64,000 nucleotides of DNA from Amoebophrya sp. A120 (taxonomy: Eukaryota > Sar > Dinophyceae > Syndiniales > Amoebophryaceae), in contig CAJINV010000009.1 in the NCBI GenBank assembly GCA_905178155.1, positions 1,961,373-2,025,372 on the forward strand. The letters run 5' to 3'. The position numbers and the translations under genes are program-made. Below the pieces are notes generated by a model. The model saw only the letters and a program-made list of their open reading frames with translations. It was not told where the DNA came from and made no database searches. Of the stretch, positions 19,613 through 33,555 are shown piece by piece (within the stretch, counting starts at the first letter, position 1; each line of letters begins with the position of its first letter).

Positions 19613-22600
19613 TTATGCCTTTGACAGCCGCGCTTTCAAGTCTGCGATAAGGTCCTTCAGGCTGAGCACCACAATGTCGCCCGTCAGACTCCCAGTGGTG
19701 GACTTTTTCAGCGGCGGAGCCATTTGCCCGATGGCGTGATCGATCATCAGCAGTGCCATCAGAAACGAAGACAAACTTGCGTACGCTTCTGTTTGATTCA
19801 AGCCATTGTCGGTTGTAAGCAAGCGGAGCTGACCGTGAGCCAGAAAGTCCAGCAAGTACCTGGATGCAAATTCGTTGAGGTTGTATGTGGGAAAGCAGTC
19901 AAAAATAACTAAAACTTTGATCATCATGTGCTCTGTAGTTTCAACATCAACAAAAGTAATGCATGCAATAGAAGTTTCTTGGTGGTGGACATGGGAAAAT
20001 GCACAGTTCATACGTCGAAATCGAAAAACAAATCTGTATACGAATTTCTGCTGTGTTCCAAGTCGATTACTGGTATCGAGTTCATGTCGACCTTTGCGAC
20101 AGAGCTTCGCGTGTTCACGATTGCGTCCCGGTAATTCTCAAAGTGGTCTCCAAGCCCCGTCATGGCACTGAATATGCTCCGTGCTTTAAACTTGCTCTGA
20201 CTCTGCTTGAGCCACTGACTAAACGTGGATTTCGGATTCATCAGGCCCTGATAAGTATGTAAAAAATATTTTTCTTTCGCATTCTACTATTCTGATAGAT
20301 TAGGAGAAATTTCGGAAAATCAAAGTGTCGACCAACCTCGTTGTCGTTCCCCTGATAATTTCTTATTAATCTTACTAGATACTTATTAACTTTTTTCCGA
20401 CAGTCGTGGTCTTTGCACCTTTAAGTCGATCATTAAGATTTTCTGTACCTTTGTGAATTCCGGTTTGTATTCGGACAAGCACTTGACTCCTGTCATCGGC
20501 AGTGTGAAGTCCCCCGGCTGGGTTTCATACTTTTTCGTTGCGCAGGTGGACCAGATGTAGTTCATGTAGGTGTGCGAGATGTCTTCATTGTAAATGAGGA
20601 TCTCCTTTCTGATGCTTTCTGGTAGTGGTGGTAATGACGGGCAGTCTGGGCTGGGCAAATGCTTTCTTCTTGTGATTCTTGAAGACATTGTTTGCGTTCG
20701 CTTCATCATGCCCTGCTCAATGCTCGCGGCGTTCCTCTTTGGCAAGAAGAACTGAGCGAGCACAGCGCACAGCTTCGTGGACACCCAGGTATTTCGGTCG
20801 TCCTTTACCTCCGACTTTTTTGCGTTCTTCAAGTAAGCATGTAGCGCATTAGACCGCAGCAAACGATTCAGCACCAGGTTTGCCGGCTCACACTCGAAAG
20901 AAAAGGCTACGAGGCCGGCGAGGCCAAAGGGCACTCCGTCCGGTGTAATCAGACCTGAAGATGATGATTTGGTGACTGATTCTGCAGCTTAGCGTCTGTG
21001 ACGTCAAGAACCAACAGAGACAGACAACAAGAGCGTCGTCTAAATGAAAAATTGATGAAATATCAATATAGGTGCATCTTCATCAACTACAACAAACAAA
21101 ATTCGAAGTGTTCAAGCGTGTACCTTCTTTGTGCAAGAACTCGAGCGAGTATTTTGCGTGCAAGGCCAACTGCGTTCCGAGCGTTTCGCTGGAGATGGAG
21201 GCCTGGAAGAACGGACACTCAAACAATGGCTGCAGGCATTTCTTGTGTATCATTTCATTCAGCTCAACCTTTCCGCTTTCCTTCACCTCCTGCAGGCCCT
21301 GCTCCCGGACCAGAACCCGGAGCAACGTAGTCGGGGACAAGTTCATTTCTCCGGACAACGTGGGCAGATCCGCCGCTACCAGCTGTGCGATTTTTTCAAA
21401 GGGAACGCCGAAAAAGATCACGTTCCCGAGAAGGTCGAAGCCACGACGACCCCCGCGCCCAGCCATCTGCCGGAACATTAAACCGTTCAGCTCCACGTCG
21501 TTACCGGTGAACACCACCGAGCGGCACGGCATGTTGATTCCGAGCGCGAGTGTGCCGGTGGCGAACACGACTTTCAAAAAGCCTCGACGGAAGAGAACCT
21601 CCACTAACTGCCTGTACTTCGTGGGCATGGACTCGTTGTGCATGCCGATACCGCGCTCCAGCGCTGCGATCAGCATCCTGTCCATGCGCTTGTTCAGCCG
21701 GAGCATTTTAAACTCCTCGTCGATACTGTCCTTCCACTGCCCGTACGCTTTCTCGCTGTGGAAGGAGAATTCGCGGTCGAGCTCATCCTCCACGTTGGGC
21801 AACTTCACCGGTTCCTCGAGGGTCGTCTCGTCGAAGTCCTCATCGTTCGCTTTCAGCTTCAGCTGCGCCTCGTACAGCTTCAACTTCCGGTTGAACTCGG
21901 CCTCACGCTTCGCGTTCTCCTGCTTCGTCGCGGCGCGCGCGTCCTCGGTGCCGAGGTACTTCTCGTACTGCATGTCCTGCATGTGCTTGCAGAGCCCAGA
22001 CATCATCTTTTTCAGGTCTACGCGGTTGAAGTTGAAAATGATGGTTGGCAAGTTTTCGGTCCGGTCGAGCTCCCTCAAAAACTGGTACATCTTTGCCCCC
22101 GATGCGGTTTTTTGCAGCTCCATCTTGGAAACATCCACCGTGCTGGACTGCAAATGTGGGAAGAACCCGCCTGCGCTGCCACCGCCGGGAGTCTTGCTCA
22201 TGCTCTTTTCCAGCTGGGTCTGCACCACCTCGGTTACGGGCCCACCACCAAGCGGTACGGACTGCGTTTTCCCCGCGATCACACTGGTCGCTTTCTGTAG
22301 TTCGTTGTTGTCGGAGGGAGTCGCTGTGTCCGCCGGGGTCTGGGTGTTCGAGGTCACTCCGGGCGTCGACATGTTGCTGAAGGCGAGCTTGGGTAAATTG
22401 TTCTGCAACCCCGGGAGGTTCTTCCTGGGGAGCACTCGAAGAGCGGTAAGCAACATGTTGAATTTGTCCTTGTCGAGCAGCATCTTCTTGCCCTCCTTTA
22501 TTGAGCCCTCGTCTCCGGAATTCATAGACGCCGCCTCGAACTTCTGCGCCATGACGGCCATTTTTCTTTGTCCGGCATCCAGATTCTCCTCCACTTCTTC

Positions 22601-25600
22601 GTCCTCTGGGATCGTTGTTGGCGAGTTGTCCTTGGAGCTATTCGCTGGGCTGGTGATGGTCTCCGACCCCGTCATCAGGGTGTTTGTTCTGACCAACGGG
22701 TCGCTGGAAGTTTCCGGAGCGCCAGTGCCGCCGAGCAACGTTTGCAACACGAGCTTTTCGTACTTTCTAAAGTCCGTTTTCGTGATGATTCGGTTGGTCA
22801 GGAAGAAGTCCCGCGGGTTCAACTTCTTAATCGCCGCCTGAATGGCGGGGTCCTTGTCCCCCGAAAACAGGTCGGTGAACGTCCGCACCAATGTTGATGT
22901 TTCCGAGGGTGTCATGGAGAAATCGGCAATGACGCCCTGCGTCCTGACTGTCCTCTCGTTCAAGCAGGCGAAGGGGTGGAGCGGGTACAGACTTCCGTCT
23001 ATGAAGGCAAACTTGTACAAGTCATTCCATCGCTCGGTGTGCTTAATCAGGTGCACTTTCGGATTGTGCGGGAACTTTTTCTCCTGCAACAGCGAGAGCC
23101 AGTTGTGGAAATTTTCCGGATTGGCCACGGTGGCGGACAGTGCGATAAACGGACAAGGAATCAGCTGCATCGTCCGCTCCCATTGGGCACCGCCCTCAGA
23201 CTCACCGATACAATGAACTTCATCGAAGACAATGTATCGCAAGCGCTTGACCTGGGATAATTGATCACTGACCTCCTTCATCATCTCCCTTGCGTTGCCA
23301 AAAAACAAAGCAACTGCAAGTGGTTTTTAATTTTATGAGAGGTACATAGCTTTGGAAGGATGCAACTAATTTCTACTTGCAAGAAAAAAACTGAAGAATG
23401 CTTCTCACCCATTCGTGTTTTTCTGGACTGAGCAGGATGGTCTCCAGGATGTGCGGAATGGTAACCAGCACTTGCGTATTCACCCACTTTCCTTGCTCTG
23501 CTACACCGCCAGCACTGTTCATCTCACGCAAGAAGACGCCCAACAGCTCGTTTTTTGCATTAGGTGGGTAGTTTTTCGACGAAAATCGGGCGAAAATCTC
23601 GGCAGAGACCTGTGCGTGAGATCGGGAGGAATAGGAAGTGAAGTGTCAGTGTCGTGTGCAACATATTTATTAGCCTCGCTGAAGATTCTTGACGTTGAGT
23701 AATTTGTGTTGGCCTGTTGATGAGCCACAACAGTAACGCGTGAGCAAAAGCGAAGCAGTTGAATTATCCCGCACATCAAGATGAAGACTTACCTGATTCA
23801 CCAACGCTTTACTCGGAGCGACGTAAACCGCGATGCCTTCGTGGTCCGTGGACAAGACCTTTTCCATCGTGTAGTAACAGATGAACGTTTTTCCACTCGC
23901 GGTAGGCGCCACCACCAGGGCGGACTGATTGTTGTCGACCACCGTTAGCAAATCGCTCTGCCAGTCATCCGGCTTGAACAACACCCGCTCGTCTTTCCTG
24001 GTACCCACTTTGCGCTCCATGTACCTGCCATTAAAGGACAGCTGGAACGCCTGCTCGCCGCCCATCAGCGTCGGGCCCTCATAGGGGGTGATTTGGTCCT
24101 TGCCCGAGATCGCGTCCGACGTGATCTGGCGTGGGTCGACGTAGTAGTCATCGAGCTTGTCAGACCGCCGCGAGGTGACGGACAGCGACGACTTGGTTTT
24201 CTTCAGGTCGGCAATGTTGTCCTCCTTGTTGCTTTTGCCGCCGACACTAAGCTCCTTCTTGGTCAGTTTCTGCTTCGGCATTTCGGATTTCGTCTTCCGC
24301 AATTTGTCCTCCTTCTTGCTCTTCTTGTCGTCTTTTGCATCCTTTTTTGGATCCACCGAGTCATTGGGGCTGCTTTCGTCGCCTGCTTGCATCTCGGCCC
24401 ACTGCCGAAAAACTTTGGTCGCAGACTCGGGGAAGCCCAGCGCGATGAGAACCTCTTGGAGGAGCCGAATTCCCTTCCCCTCAAGGTCCTGCCCGTACTC
24501 CTTGAACACGGTGTGGCAGAAGTTGAAGATGTAGCAGACAAACTGCGCCATGCGCGGGCTCACCCCTTGCTGATTCTCGCCCAGGTCTTGAGTCTGTTGG
24601 AAATGATACAACCAGAGTTCCTTTTTGGATATTCATCTTCATAAGGTTCATCTTCATTCTTTTGTTCAGCATAAGCTGCAAGTAGCGCTACATATAAGGC
24701 GGGCACTGCATTATGTGGATTCATGATGTCTACACCGATGAAGCAACAAACTTTCGTCCATATTATTCTATGCATCTAAAAAAGCATGTACTAGTACTTA
24801 CCATGAACGTGTTTAGCGTTCCAGCGACAGAGAGCGTTTTGTCCAAACTCCCTGCTGATGATGCTGCTGATCCCGCCTTGTACAACGCGTTGGCACTGCT
24901 TCCGGCACGCGTGAGCACATCCCCAGACTTCAATTCGGTATTCAAGTTGACCTTCTTCAAAAACTTGCGGATGTGCCCCAGCATTTTGACAGCAATCTTC
25001 GTTCGGGCCTCTTTCGTCTGGAAGAACTTGGAAATCCCGTCTTTGAAGCCGGTAAAGTCGTCCACCACGGAGTACCGCGGGTACCCGGCCGCCATCTCCA
25101 GAAGGAGCTGCTGTACTTTGAGAAACGCGGTGACGCCCGTGCTGCTCGGGTTCAAGCCCTCTGCGTCCCTTTCCCACTGGACAAGACGCTCCTCGTCCTT
25201 CTTCTTGGCTTCCGCTATCGCTTTCTCCTCGTTTTTCTTGAGAAGTTCCTGTAGATAGTTGTGAGTGGAGCAAATTGTAAGCTGGAATGACCACCACATG
25301 CAGACACGACCCTCAGGAATGGATTGTGAGCGCGGATCAACTTCTATTTTATTGGTGCCACTTCGTTATAACGAACCAGTTGCGAAAGCGCAACATTGAT
25401 AGGCGAGGTCAATCTGCGGAATAATGGTACAGTAATCAATTTGATTTCAATAATATCAATGTGGGGTCGTAGAGATATATTAGAAATACGTAGAAATTAT
25501 AGAAATAGAAATTGCAACAGCCACTGGTCTGTACCATGTGCTTTTTGCTTTTGTTATCTTGCGCGGCTGCTAGTTTTTTCTCGTCCTGCAACATTTTCTC

Positions 25601-28206
25601 GTCCTTGACTAGAATGGGCTTGTGTAGTCCCTTCGATCCGGTCAGCGAATTAGCATAGTTCGAAATCGCCCGCACCGCCAGTTGCCGTGATCGCGCGGCG
25701 CCCTTTGCGAAGAATTCCAGGTCGGCCTTGGACAGGAACCCTTTCTTTTTGATGATCGCCGCCTTCCTCTCGCGCTCCTTCTTCTGCCCTCGGTTTTCCT
25801 CCATGTGTTCCTCGAAGCCGACGGACGAGACCGCGGTGCCAACCTTCCACCCGCTCCCGTCGAACAGTTTCGGCTCATCATCCAGGTCTTTCGGGGCGTT
25901 GGGATCCATGGTCTTTAGCTCCCTTTTGCTGAAGACAACCTAGAGAGATGACGTAATATAGTGAAGACACAATGTTGATGTTGTCTGCGATGGGCACACG
26001 CCAACGCAAACCGGAGAGGCAGTTCAAAGGAGTTCGATATATATTTTCGACACAGGTCGTGGTCGTCATTTTTCAAGTGAGCAAAAATAAAAAATGTAAT
26101 ATTTAGCACTAGTACCTCTTGCAGCAAGTCACTTTTGATTTCAGCAATCTCGGGCATGGATCGCATCCCTGGTGCTGCGGGAAGTTCTGGCGGTGCCTCC
26201 GAAAATTCTTCCAAATCGACAGCAATGGGCCAAAAAGCTTTGCAGTTCGCAGGGCAGGCGCCAGATGCAACAACGTAGTTTTCCCACATGTCCTGCAGCT
26301 TCTTCTTCAGATCCTTCGCAATGTCGAACACTTTCACGTCCACTTCGCTTGCCTTCTGCTGCAAAAGGAACCCCGCAACATGTCTCAACAAGCGTACATC
26401 GACGAAGTCCTGAAAGTCACACTGCTTCTCGATGTTCACGCCCTGCATGATGCCCGAGTCCGTCTCAAACGTGTCGCAACCGCTGTTCACTTGCACAAAG
26501 CTCTGCATCACCCCCGCACTGTATTCCTGGAATTTACCCACGATCGTCTCCAGTGTGTCGTCCAGGAACCCCTCGCCGTCCTCATCCGGCTCCCAGGAGG
26601 TGAAACACCGTTGGAGCAGGGGAAGTTCGTCCTTGAACAGGTTTGTCAAGACGAACGACTTGAAGATAAACAGCAAGCTCGTCATGAACTCTCCCTCCGG
26701 CGCATAGTCCTCGTTCTGTACGTATTCCTGAATCCAGTTCAGCAACACGGCGGTGGAAAACGGAATACTCAGCTGCTTCATGCACGAAACGATGGTCGCC
26801 ACCTTCTCACCGCTTTCCTGGACGTCCTCGTGTTCTACCGGGTACAGTAAACTACACTTCGGGACGTTTTCTAACAGCAACGGGCTGCTGGGCCCCAGAA
26901 TGCTGGTGCCGGACAACGTCTTTTCGGCCAGCGCGCTGCTGCTGCTCACCTCATCGACGTCCTCCACCTCCATGGGGCTGGACGCCGACATGGTCTTTGC
27001 GCCGAGCGCAGACGCTTGCCTGTTTTCGTTGTGAGTGTCGTAATCCTTGTCGTAAATCCTTGCCATGTAGTCCGCCAGTAAGCGGCAGTTGTTCTCCAAA
27101 CCGAGCGTGAAGCACATGATCCGGTGGCCCTTGTGTTCCAGCCCGTGGAGATGCGCGACCGGGAGCTTGTGCCGCAAGCACTGAATCGTCAAGGATTTCA
27201 GCACCGGTTCCCAGTACTGCTGGACAAACTTGTCATCGATCTCCGGCTCGTTTCCCTTTTTCAGCTCCTCTTCCTCCGAGTCTTCCTCTTCCTCCTCTTC
27301 CCGGGCCAAGGCGTCGGTGAGAAACTCGTCGGAGAGGAGGAAAAACGACGGCCGCCACTCCTTTACGTGGGTAATGAAATCCTGGTCATACCAGGACTTG
27401 AACCGCGCCACGTCGAGCTTGCTGTGGTTCATGCAGTGCAGGAAGAACGCCTGTCGCAACAGCCAGAACGACTCCGCGGAGCCGGAGCCGGCGAGCTTGT
27501 GGAAGATTTGCTCGTAGCAGTCGAAGAAAATCAGCCGCATCGTGCGCCCCCCCGCGTCGCGAATGTGCCCGAGCACCTTCTCGAGTGCGTGAATGGCCGG
27601 GAGTGTCTGCGGCATCTGCGCAAACTTCGAAAAACCCACATTGTCCGCACTGGTACCCTGTTGATGGAGAGTTTTATCGATATTAAAAAATCATGCGAAA
27701 AGGACCTACAAGAACTACGAATGGGAAACATCAAGTTAGACTGAGTTCTTGTTTCATCTGGAGTACAAACACAAACTGAAACTATTCGTATTCAATTCAG
27801 GGGGTTGTTTAGCAGAGAAAAACAAAAAGACTCCTAGAAGTCCTACCTCCTTGTCCTTGTGCAGCAGTACATCCAATATGAGGGATTCCGCGGAGATAAA
27901 GTGCAAGCCCGTACCGCCTAGCTCGAGGATCAAGTTCAGCGTTCGGTGCTGGCAGTGGGTGTGATACTCTTCGAGCAGCGCGCGCGCCCCTTTCGCCAGG
28001 TTTCGATAGCCACCCTGGCCGTTGTTCAGCTCCTTCGAATACTCCCCAACAAGCTGCGACCACGACACGACCGAGGTCGCGGCGCCCAAGTCTTTTTCGC
28101 CCTGGTCGTCGCCATCTAAATCCTGGTCCGCATCCAAGTCCTGGTCATCGACTTCGACCTCGTCGATCTCAGACTCGATATCTTCGCCGCCGTCGAAGTC
28201 CTCCAT
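19613..28206 (-). CDS. DDX60/Ski2-type DExH RNA helicase, ten exons
   Basis: Exons 28206-27847, 27657-26116, 25918-25535, 25248-24802, 24593-23793, 23609-23409, 23251-21124, 20954-20449, 20247-20014 and 19930-19613 give 2306 residues (6921 nt, in frame throughout). Walker A APTASGKT is near residues 1140-1147, YVAPSKALVNQ ends exon 5, motif II is DEVH near 1255, SAT near 1284, TGTLALGINMP and QMAGRGGRRGFD near 1820-1851. The order ALVNQ-VSAEIFARF, HEW-VKRLRYIVFDEVH and the C-terminal block LITPDGVPFGLAGLVAFSFECEPANLV match DDX60, a family of putative cytosolic RNA helicases linked to antiviral sensing in animals. Human DDX60 has about 1700 residues; this one is longer, with an acidic N-terminus, Lys-rich linkers and a Ser/Thr-rich insert. 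An in-frame TAA (28237-28239) just upstream supports ATG 28206. Least certain are the exon 3 acceptor (GGGAG|CTA) and the exon 10 acceptor. Confidence 0.85.
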
Positions 28207-30135
28207 GCTGGGCACTGGAGCTGGCTTTACTTGTGATTAAAAATTGGTGGTGGAAAATAGAAATTCGTCAAGAGGTGGTGCTTTCTGGATAAAAGGGGCA
28301 TTTATTTCGGTGCTGCTCGCACTCGCTGCAGTAGATACTTTTTTTCCTGCTCGCGTTTCCCGAGCCGGTGCTTTAGCTTTGTTCTGGAAAGACTTCCGGC
28401 ACTTCTTCCGTTGATGGTGGGTTCGTGCAACAACTTTTTTTGGCACTTGTACTTTATTGACGCTTGTTGTCGCTACTTAGCTTCTACAAAGGTTTACTCT
28501 ATTCTTCTTGGTTTGACTTGTGTGGTTCCAGATCCTAACTTAGCGCACCCTTATTTGCTTGTGCCACCTATTATACTTTTCAAACAGATGCTCAAGAACT
28601 CAAATTTGAATCATGTATGGAAACTGAATGCAATGAGAGGTAAACCTTAGCCCTTAGAATTTTCGGGCTGCGGAGCAAAATTATAGAGATTCTAATCCTA
28701 CTTGAATGACTTTTACTTGCAAGAGTAAAAGCTGCAACACTAGGAGGTTTCTATACTATCACTAGTAGTTGCAACAAGAAACTTTAATTGAGATATGAAA
28801 CGAAAATACGCGAGTAAAGTTTTCGGCCATTTGTCTAGGCAGGAGAGTATCGTCTAAATCATTGACTCTTTCTCTTTCCGTTTCCCTAGAGGCGTGCGAA
28901 ATTTACAACAAGTATTTCTGTACTGGTTTTGTGCAATTCTTCCAGGTGGTTCGTTCTATGACTATTTTATTGAAGACAACGACGACGGGTCTCAGATCAT
29001 CTTCTAGTTTGACAACTCTTTTACATATTATGTTGGTATCGGTATGAGATCTCGTTCTTGCCCTTAGGCACATCCAGATTTGAAGCTGGCTTTCCCGTCT
29101 GAGTTCATTTTTTTTTTTTTTCATTTCTTATTCTTTACTTTTTCAATATTGGAGTGCGCACGAGAAAAATGTAAATCAGGTATCTTATTATGCACTTCTA
29201 CAAAGCTGAAGCTTGAGGCTTGACAGTTCACGAAGAAGATCTATGTTCCTGTTCAGTTCGGGATTTTTTTCGTTTGATCTAGATCTTGATGACTCTACTC
29301 GTTTGACGAATCCTTCTAGGAGCGACTTTTGTTCGAGCATCATCACACGATACATCAGAGCGCATGAAAATCGTGAACAGTTCTCTTTTCTGTGGTCGTT
29401 AGCACTTCATCGAATACAAGCGCGAAAACGGATCGTGCAGAAACTGCCTGTAGTTTCGAGCATGCTCGTGCTCGTCGAAACTGCGCGTCAGTAGTTTTTT
29501 GTCTCAACCAAAAACTGCATCGACCAAAAATTGGAAACGTTGAAAAATATAGCCATTCGTGTCTCTGTTTTGTCGGTTGGTTTGGATTTGGAATGCGAAA
29601 ACAAAGTAAAAAGAGAGGAAACATGTGTATCAAATGTGTGTATCTTTGTGTTCTGCAGCGAACAACACCCTATCAAACTCAAAGCCTGTCCTCGAGGGCA
29701 CCAGCAGAAGCATAATTGTGCACCACAACAAACTACACCTTTCACTTTCACTTGAAGAACCCGTCGAAATTCACGCCGTTCTTCGCCATATCTTGCCGCA
29801 GGTGCGTAAACAGTAATATCATGTCGTCAAGACGCTCCTTGTGCGTCCCGGAGCATCTGCTCGGAACAGAACGCTTCCCCTGATATGAAAACGCAAACAC
29901 GCGGCGGCCGATCATGCGTCAGCCAGAATAGGCCCTCACTCCGTATCCATGACCACAGAGACAGATAAATCAATGTCTTCGGCGATCGACTAACTCTATA
30001 CATCAACTCATCTGGTGCTTGTGTAGTACGTTGGAACTATCATGCGCAGAAGCAACAGCTCCATCTGTCAGATTCAGGAATGCGGCACGACGTGCTGGCT
30101 AGAACAGCAGCGGCCACTGGGAGGTGTTTGCTTTA
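28207..30135. other. Intergenic region; possible 5' leader of the helicase
   Basis: 28240-28446 is open on the minus strand in the helicase frame (basic, with KKVVART and RKKCRKSFQNKAK) but ends at TAA 28237-28239 before the helicase ATG and has no ATG of its own. It may be a 5' untranslated exon. The rest, including an uninterrupted T run near 29108-29121, shows no gene. Confidence 0.4.
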
Positions 30136-33100
30136 TCATAGCCAAGAGGTGGGTCCACATGCAGCGAGATGGATGCATGGCCACACCCAGTACATGTTCA
30201 TCAGTCGGAGGAAGCCCATTGCCTCTAGCAATTGCACGCAGTAAACGTTGCTACCCAGCGAGTTCTTGAAGGTAGGGTCAAATGCGTGCCTGGTAGTTTA
30301 ATATGATTATTTCATTCCAAACAGAAAGAGAAAATGAAGCTTAAGTTGTAGTGTGTTGCCGCGAAGAAAAATTCACAAAGATTTGTTGACTCCTGCTCTT
30401 TTCGCCTCTCATCTCTAGTACCTGGTCGAGGCAGAACCAGAACAATAGCTATGGAGAGATTCATGTGAGTGTGCGTCTGGTGAGAGACTCATGACGAACA
30501 TCAACATTGTGTACAAGCTTACCAGTAGGTCGCGGTTTCAGTTTTCTCGGATTTCATGTACCTCAACGACTTCAAAATGTAGTTGACCGCCCGTTCGAAC
30601 GACTCCTGCGGCAGATTTCGGTACACCTTTCGCAAGCTCTTCCGGACCTGCAGCACATCCGTGCGAAACCTCCGATCCATGGGCCCGGTCAAACCGTCAG
30701 CGTCGAGTTGCGATTTTCTTTTTTTCTTTCGCCGCTTGCGTGCCGCGCCGCCTGCTCCTCCCGCGTTTTGCTGTTTCTTCTTCTTTTCCGCTGCAGCTTT
30801 GGCATCATCCGCGCCGTGTCCTTTGCCCCCACCTGCTGCGCCGCCCGTGCCACCGCCCGTCGGACTGCTTGGCCCACTCGCAGCTCCTGCGCCGAAGTTG
30901 GTTTGTCGGTGCTTCTCCACCGTCGTCAAGTACTTCGCGGGCAAAACCTGCTCGATCGCCATCGACATCATCTTCGCAAGGTCCAGCTCACTGGAAACCT
31001 GAAAGTGCTCGTCGTCGTCGTCGATTACAGGCGGTTTTGGAGCAGCGGAAGGTACAGGACCACCACCGCCTGACCCAGCGTTGTTTTCGACGTCCTCGTC
31101 GTTCACCACCTCCAAGGTGCTCAAATGGTCCAAAGCATCAAACGATTCGTCGCTGCTGAAGTCCTCGTTGCCGTCGCTCAGGTCGTCCGAATGCAGTTCC
31201 ACTTCCGACAAGTCGTCGTCGGACTCCCCGTCTTCCTTGGCCAGTTGCTTCGACAGGTATTGGGTCGCGTCCAAAAAGACCGGAATGTCCGACAACTGCC
31301 TCGCTTTCTGGTTCGAGGCGTTCTGCAGCAGCTGGTCGTCCGTTTTGTCATTCTTTTTCCCGGTTTTCAAGTGTCCGCCCTCACCCTCGTCCTTGTGCAT
31401 CGCGACGGACTCGCCCGACCCCGCGGCCGCGTTGAAATCGAGAGTGGGCGCCGCATCACCGGACGACTTCGCGGACAGTCTGCGCTCCATCTCCGCCACG
31501 TCCATGTCGTAGTAATCGAGGTCCATCAACTGCGTTATCCTGCTGATCTGCGGGTCTTTCTCCTGCAACTCGTGCAAGTGATACACCGCGATGAAAACCT
31601 CGAGCTTGACCGTGTTGCCGCCCTGGCGGAAAATGTTCCACATTTGCTTCTCGATGTGGTCAGGCAACGTGATGGGGATTTTCACGACGAAGTTCCGGAA
31701 CTCCGGCTCGGATAGGTACCCAGTGTCGCCGGTGTCAAACCGGTCGAAAAGGATTGGGCAGGTGGAGTAGAGCGGCTTCGTCGCGTATACGAGGAGGTAC
31801 AGGTAGAGATCCACTTCCGCGACGGCGATTTTTTCCGTGTACGTCGAAACGTCGCAGGTGGAGAGGAACATGAGGTGCTCGCGTTCCTCCTCGGAGAGGT
31901 TGTCTTTCGACGCAGGGTCCTCCAGTCTTTGCTTGGCTTCCTTCTGCACGATGTCGATGCCGGCCTTTTTCTTCTGCAGAAGCAAGGTGTTTTCCATCTG
32001 CCGGATTTCCGCAACGCGATCCTCGACGCCGAGAAAGTAGTAGCGGTCCGTAATGGAGTTAGACTTCGCCTTTGGATGATGCTTGGTGGACGAGGGCGAG
32101 GTTGTTACCTTCGAGGTAGAAGGTTCTGCAGCCGCTCCTCCGGATGGACCTGGTGCACCTCCACCGCTGGCCGAAGCTGATCCACCTTCCTTGCTGCTTG
32201 CCGTCGTTGCTCCTGCGTTTTCCTTGCTACCTGATGAGCTTGCTCCCGCGGTGGCCGGGTCAGCAGCTGCGGCGGTCGCGTCCTTTATCGCGTTTTTCAT
32301 GCCTCCGCCGGAATCCTGTTGGTCTCCGTCATCGCCAAAGGTTAAGCCAATTGCCGCCATCTCCTCCTCCTGTTTCTGCTTTTTCTTCGCCTTCTCGACA
32401 TTTTCTTGCTCTTCCGCCAGCAAGCGCCATGCCATGGTGAGCCCGCCCATCTTGAAGGACGTCAAACTCGGCATTTTCAACGGGTTCCGGTCGACCAAAA
32501 CTTCGTTCAGGTTGTCCTTGATCTTCAAGATCGAAAACGGGAGCTTCTCCAGCTGGTTCTGCACCAACCGAAGTTTCTCCAACTGGACACACCCGCCCAG
32601 TCCGGAGGGCAACGACGTCAAATTGTTGAAGGAGAGAAACAGTTTTCGCAGCTGCTTGGCGTTCTCGATCGACTCTGGGAGCGTTTGGAGGTTGTTGTGA
32701 TCCAGCAGAAGAACTTGCAGCACGAGTTTGCACTTTCCGAGAAACAAACTTTCCGGCAGCTGCACCAGTTTGTTCTCTGACAGGTCCAGATACTCCAATT
32801 TGCTCGTGTAAAACGCGAAGTCCTGGGGGAGGAAAACCAGTTGATTTCCCTTCAAGTTCAACACAGAAAGGTTGGCAAACCGTTCCGCGGCAAAAGTCCT
32901 CGGCTCGATGGCCTTGATTAACCCATTATCGAGATGGAGCTCCTCCAAGTACTCCACCTGGCCAAGCCGCATGTCCACTGTTTTCAACGCATGGCCGCTT
33001 ATTTTCACAATCCGCAGGTCATACATCTCGGTGAGCCGCTTGGGAAGGGTATTCACCCCGCATTTCGTGATCTCAATGGTGTGCACCTTGGGGAGCTCGG

Positions 33101-33555
33101 AAATGGCCTCCACCATGTCGCTGCTGAAGTCTTTTTTCTTGTTCTCCGCGCGGATGCGGAGCAATTCTTGAGTTACCTGTGGGAAAACATGAGTCGTACT
33201 AGTCGTGCTAGAGCTAGTCGTAGGCAAAAACAACGAACCACGGGTCCACCAAAACGAAAGTCTCAAGTGTTAAAAAAACGGGACAAACGCATGACATCCT
33301 TCGAGAAGTGAGAAAAGCTATGACTCTTGACCGCCAGGCGATGATCTTCTTTACCGTGTTGCCATCCCTGGTCACCTGCACCCGCAAGGGTGCCATGTAC
33401 GGTGCCAGCGCAATGGTGGAGGCACCTCCCTTCTTCTTCTCTGTGGCCTTTTTTGCCGGCTTCTTCTTCGCGGTCTTGTCTTCGTCCGATTCGTTCCCAG
33501 AATCCGCATGCTCGTCCTTGAACCGACCGAAAAACTTTGCGCAAAACATCGGCAT
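30136..33555 (-). CDS. Leucine-rich-repeat protein with EF-hand-like and PUB-like regions
   Basis: Exons 33555-33355, 33176-30523 and 30289-30136 give 1002 residues (3009 nt). Introns are GTAAAG...ACAG and GTAAGC...CCAG. The TAA just past exon 2 lies inside the GTAAGC donor, and splicing joins TATYW-HAFDPTFKNSLG in frame. Residues 1-67 are Lys-rich. About 95-330 holds at least eight LRRs (LSVLNLKGNQLVFLP, LEYLDLSENKLVQLP, LRKLFLSFNNLTSLP). Low-complexity Ala/Gly/Ser follows. Near 510-560, FDRFDTGDTGYLSEPEFRNF is an EF-hand-like loop without full Ca ligands. The C-terminal 100 residues (VRKSLRKVYRNL...SLRYMKSEK...FKNSLGSNVYCVQLLEAMGF) resemble a PUB domain, which binds p97/Cdc48 tails in other proteins. 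A scaffold role is inferred. Confidence 0.75.

Noticed and set aside
21072-22841. 589-residue plus-strand frame
   Set aside because: Antisense of helicase exon 7, which carries all the conserved motifs; no family features on the plus strand.
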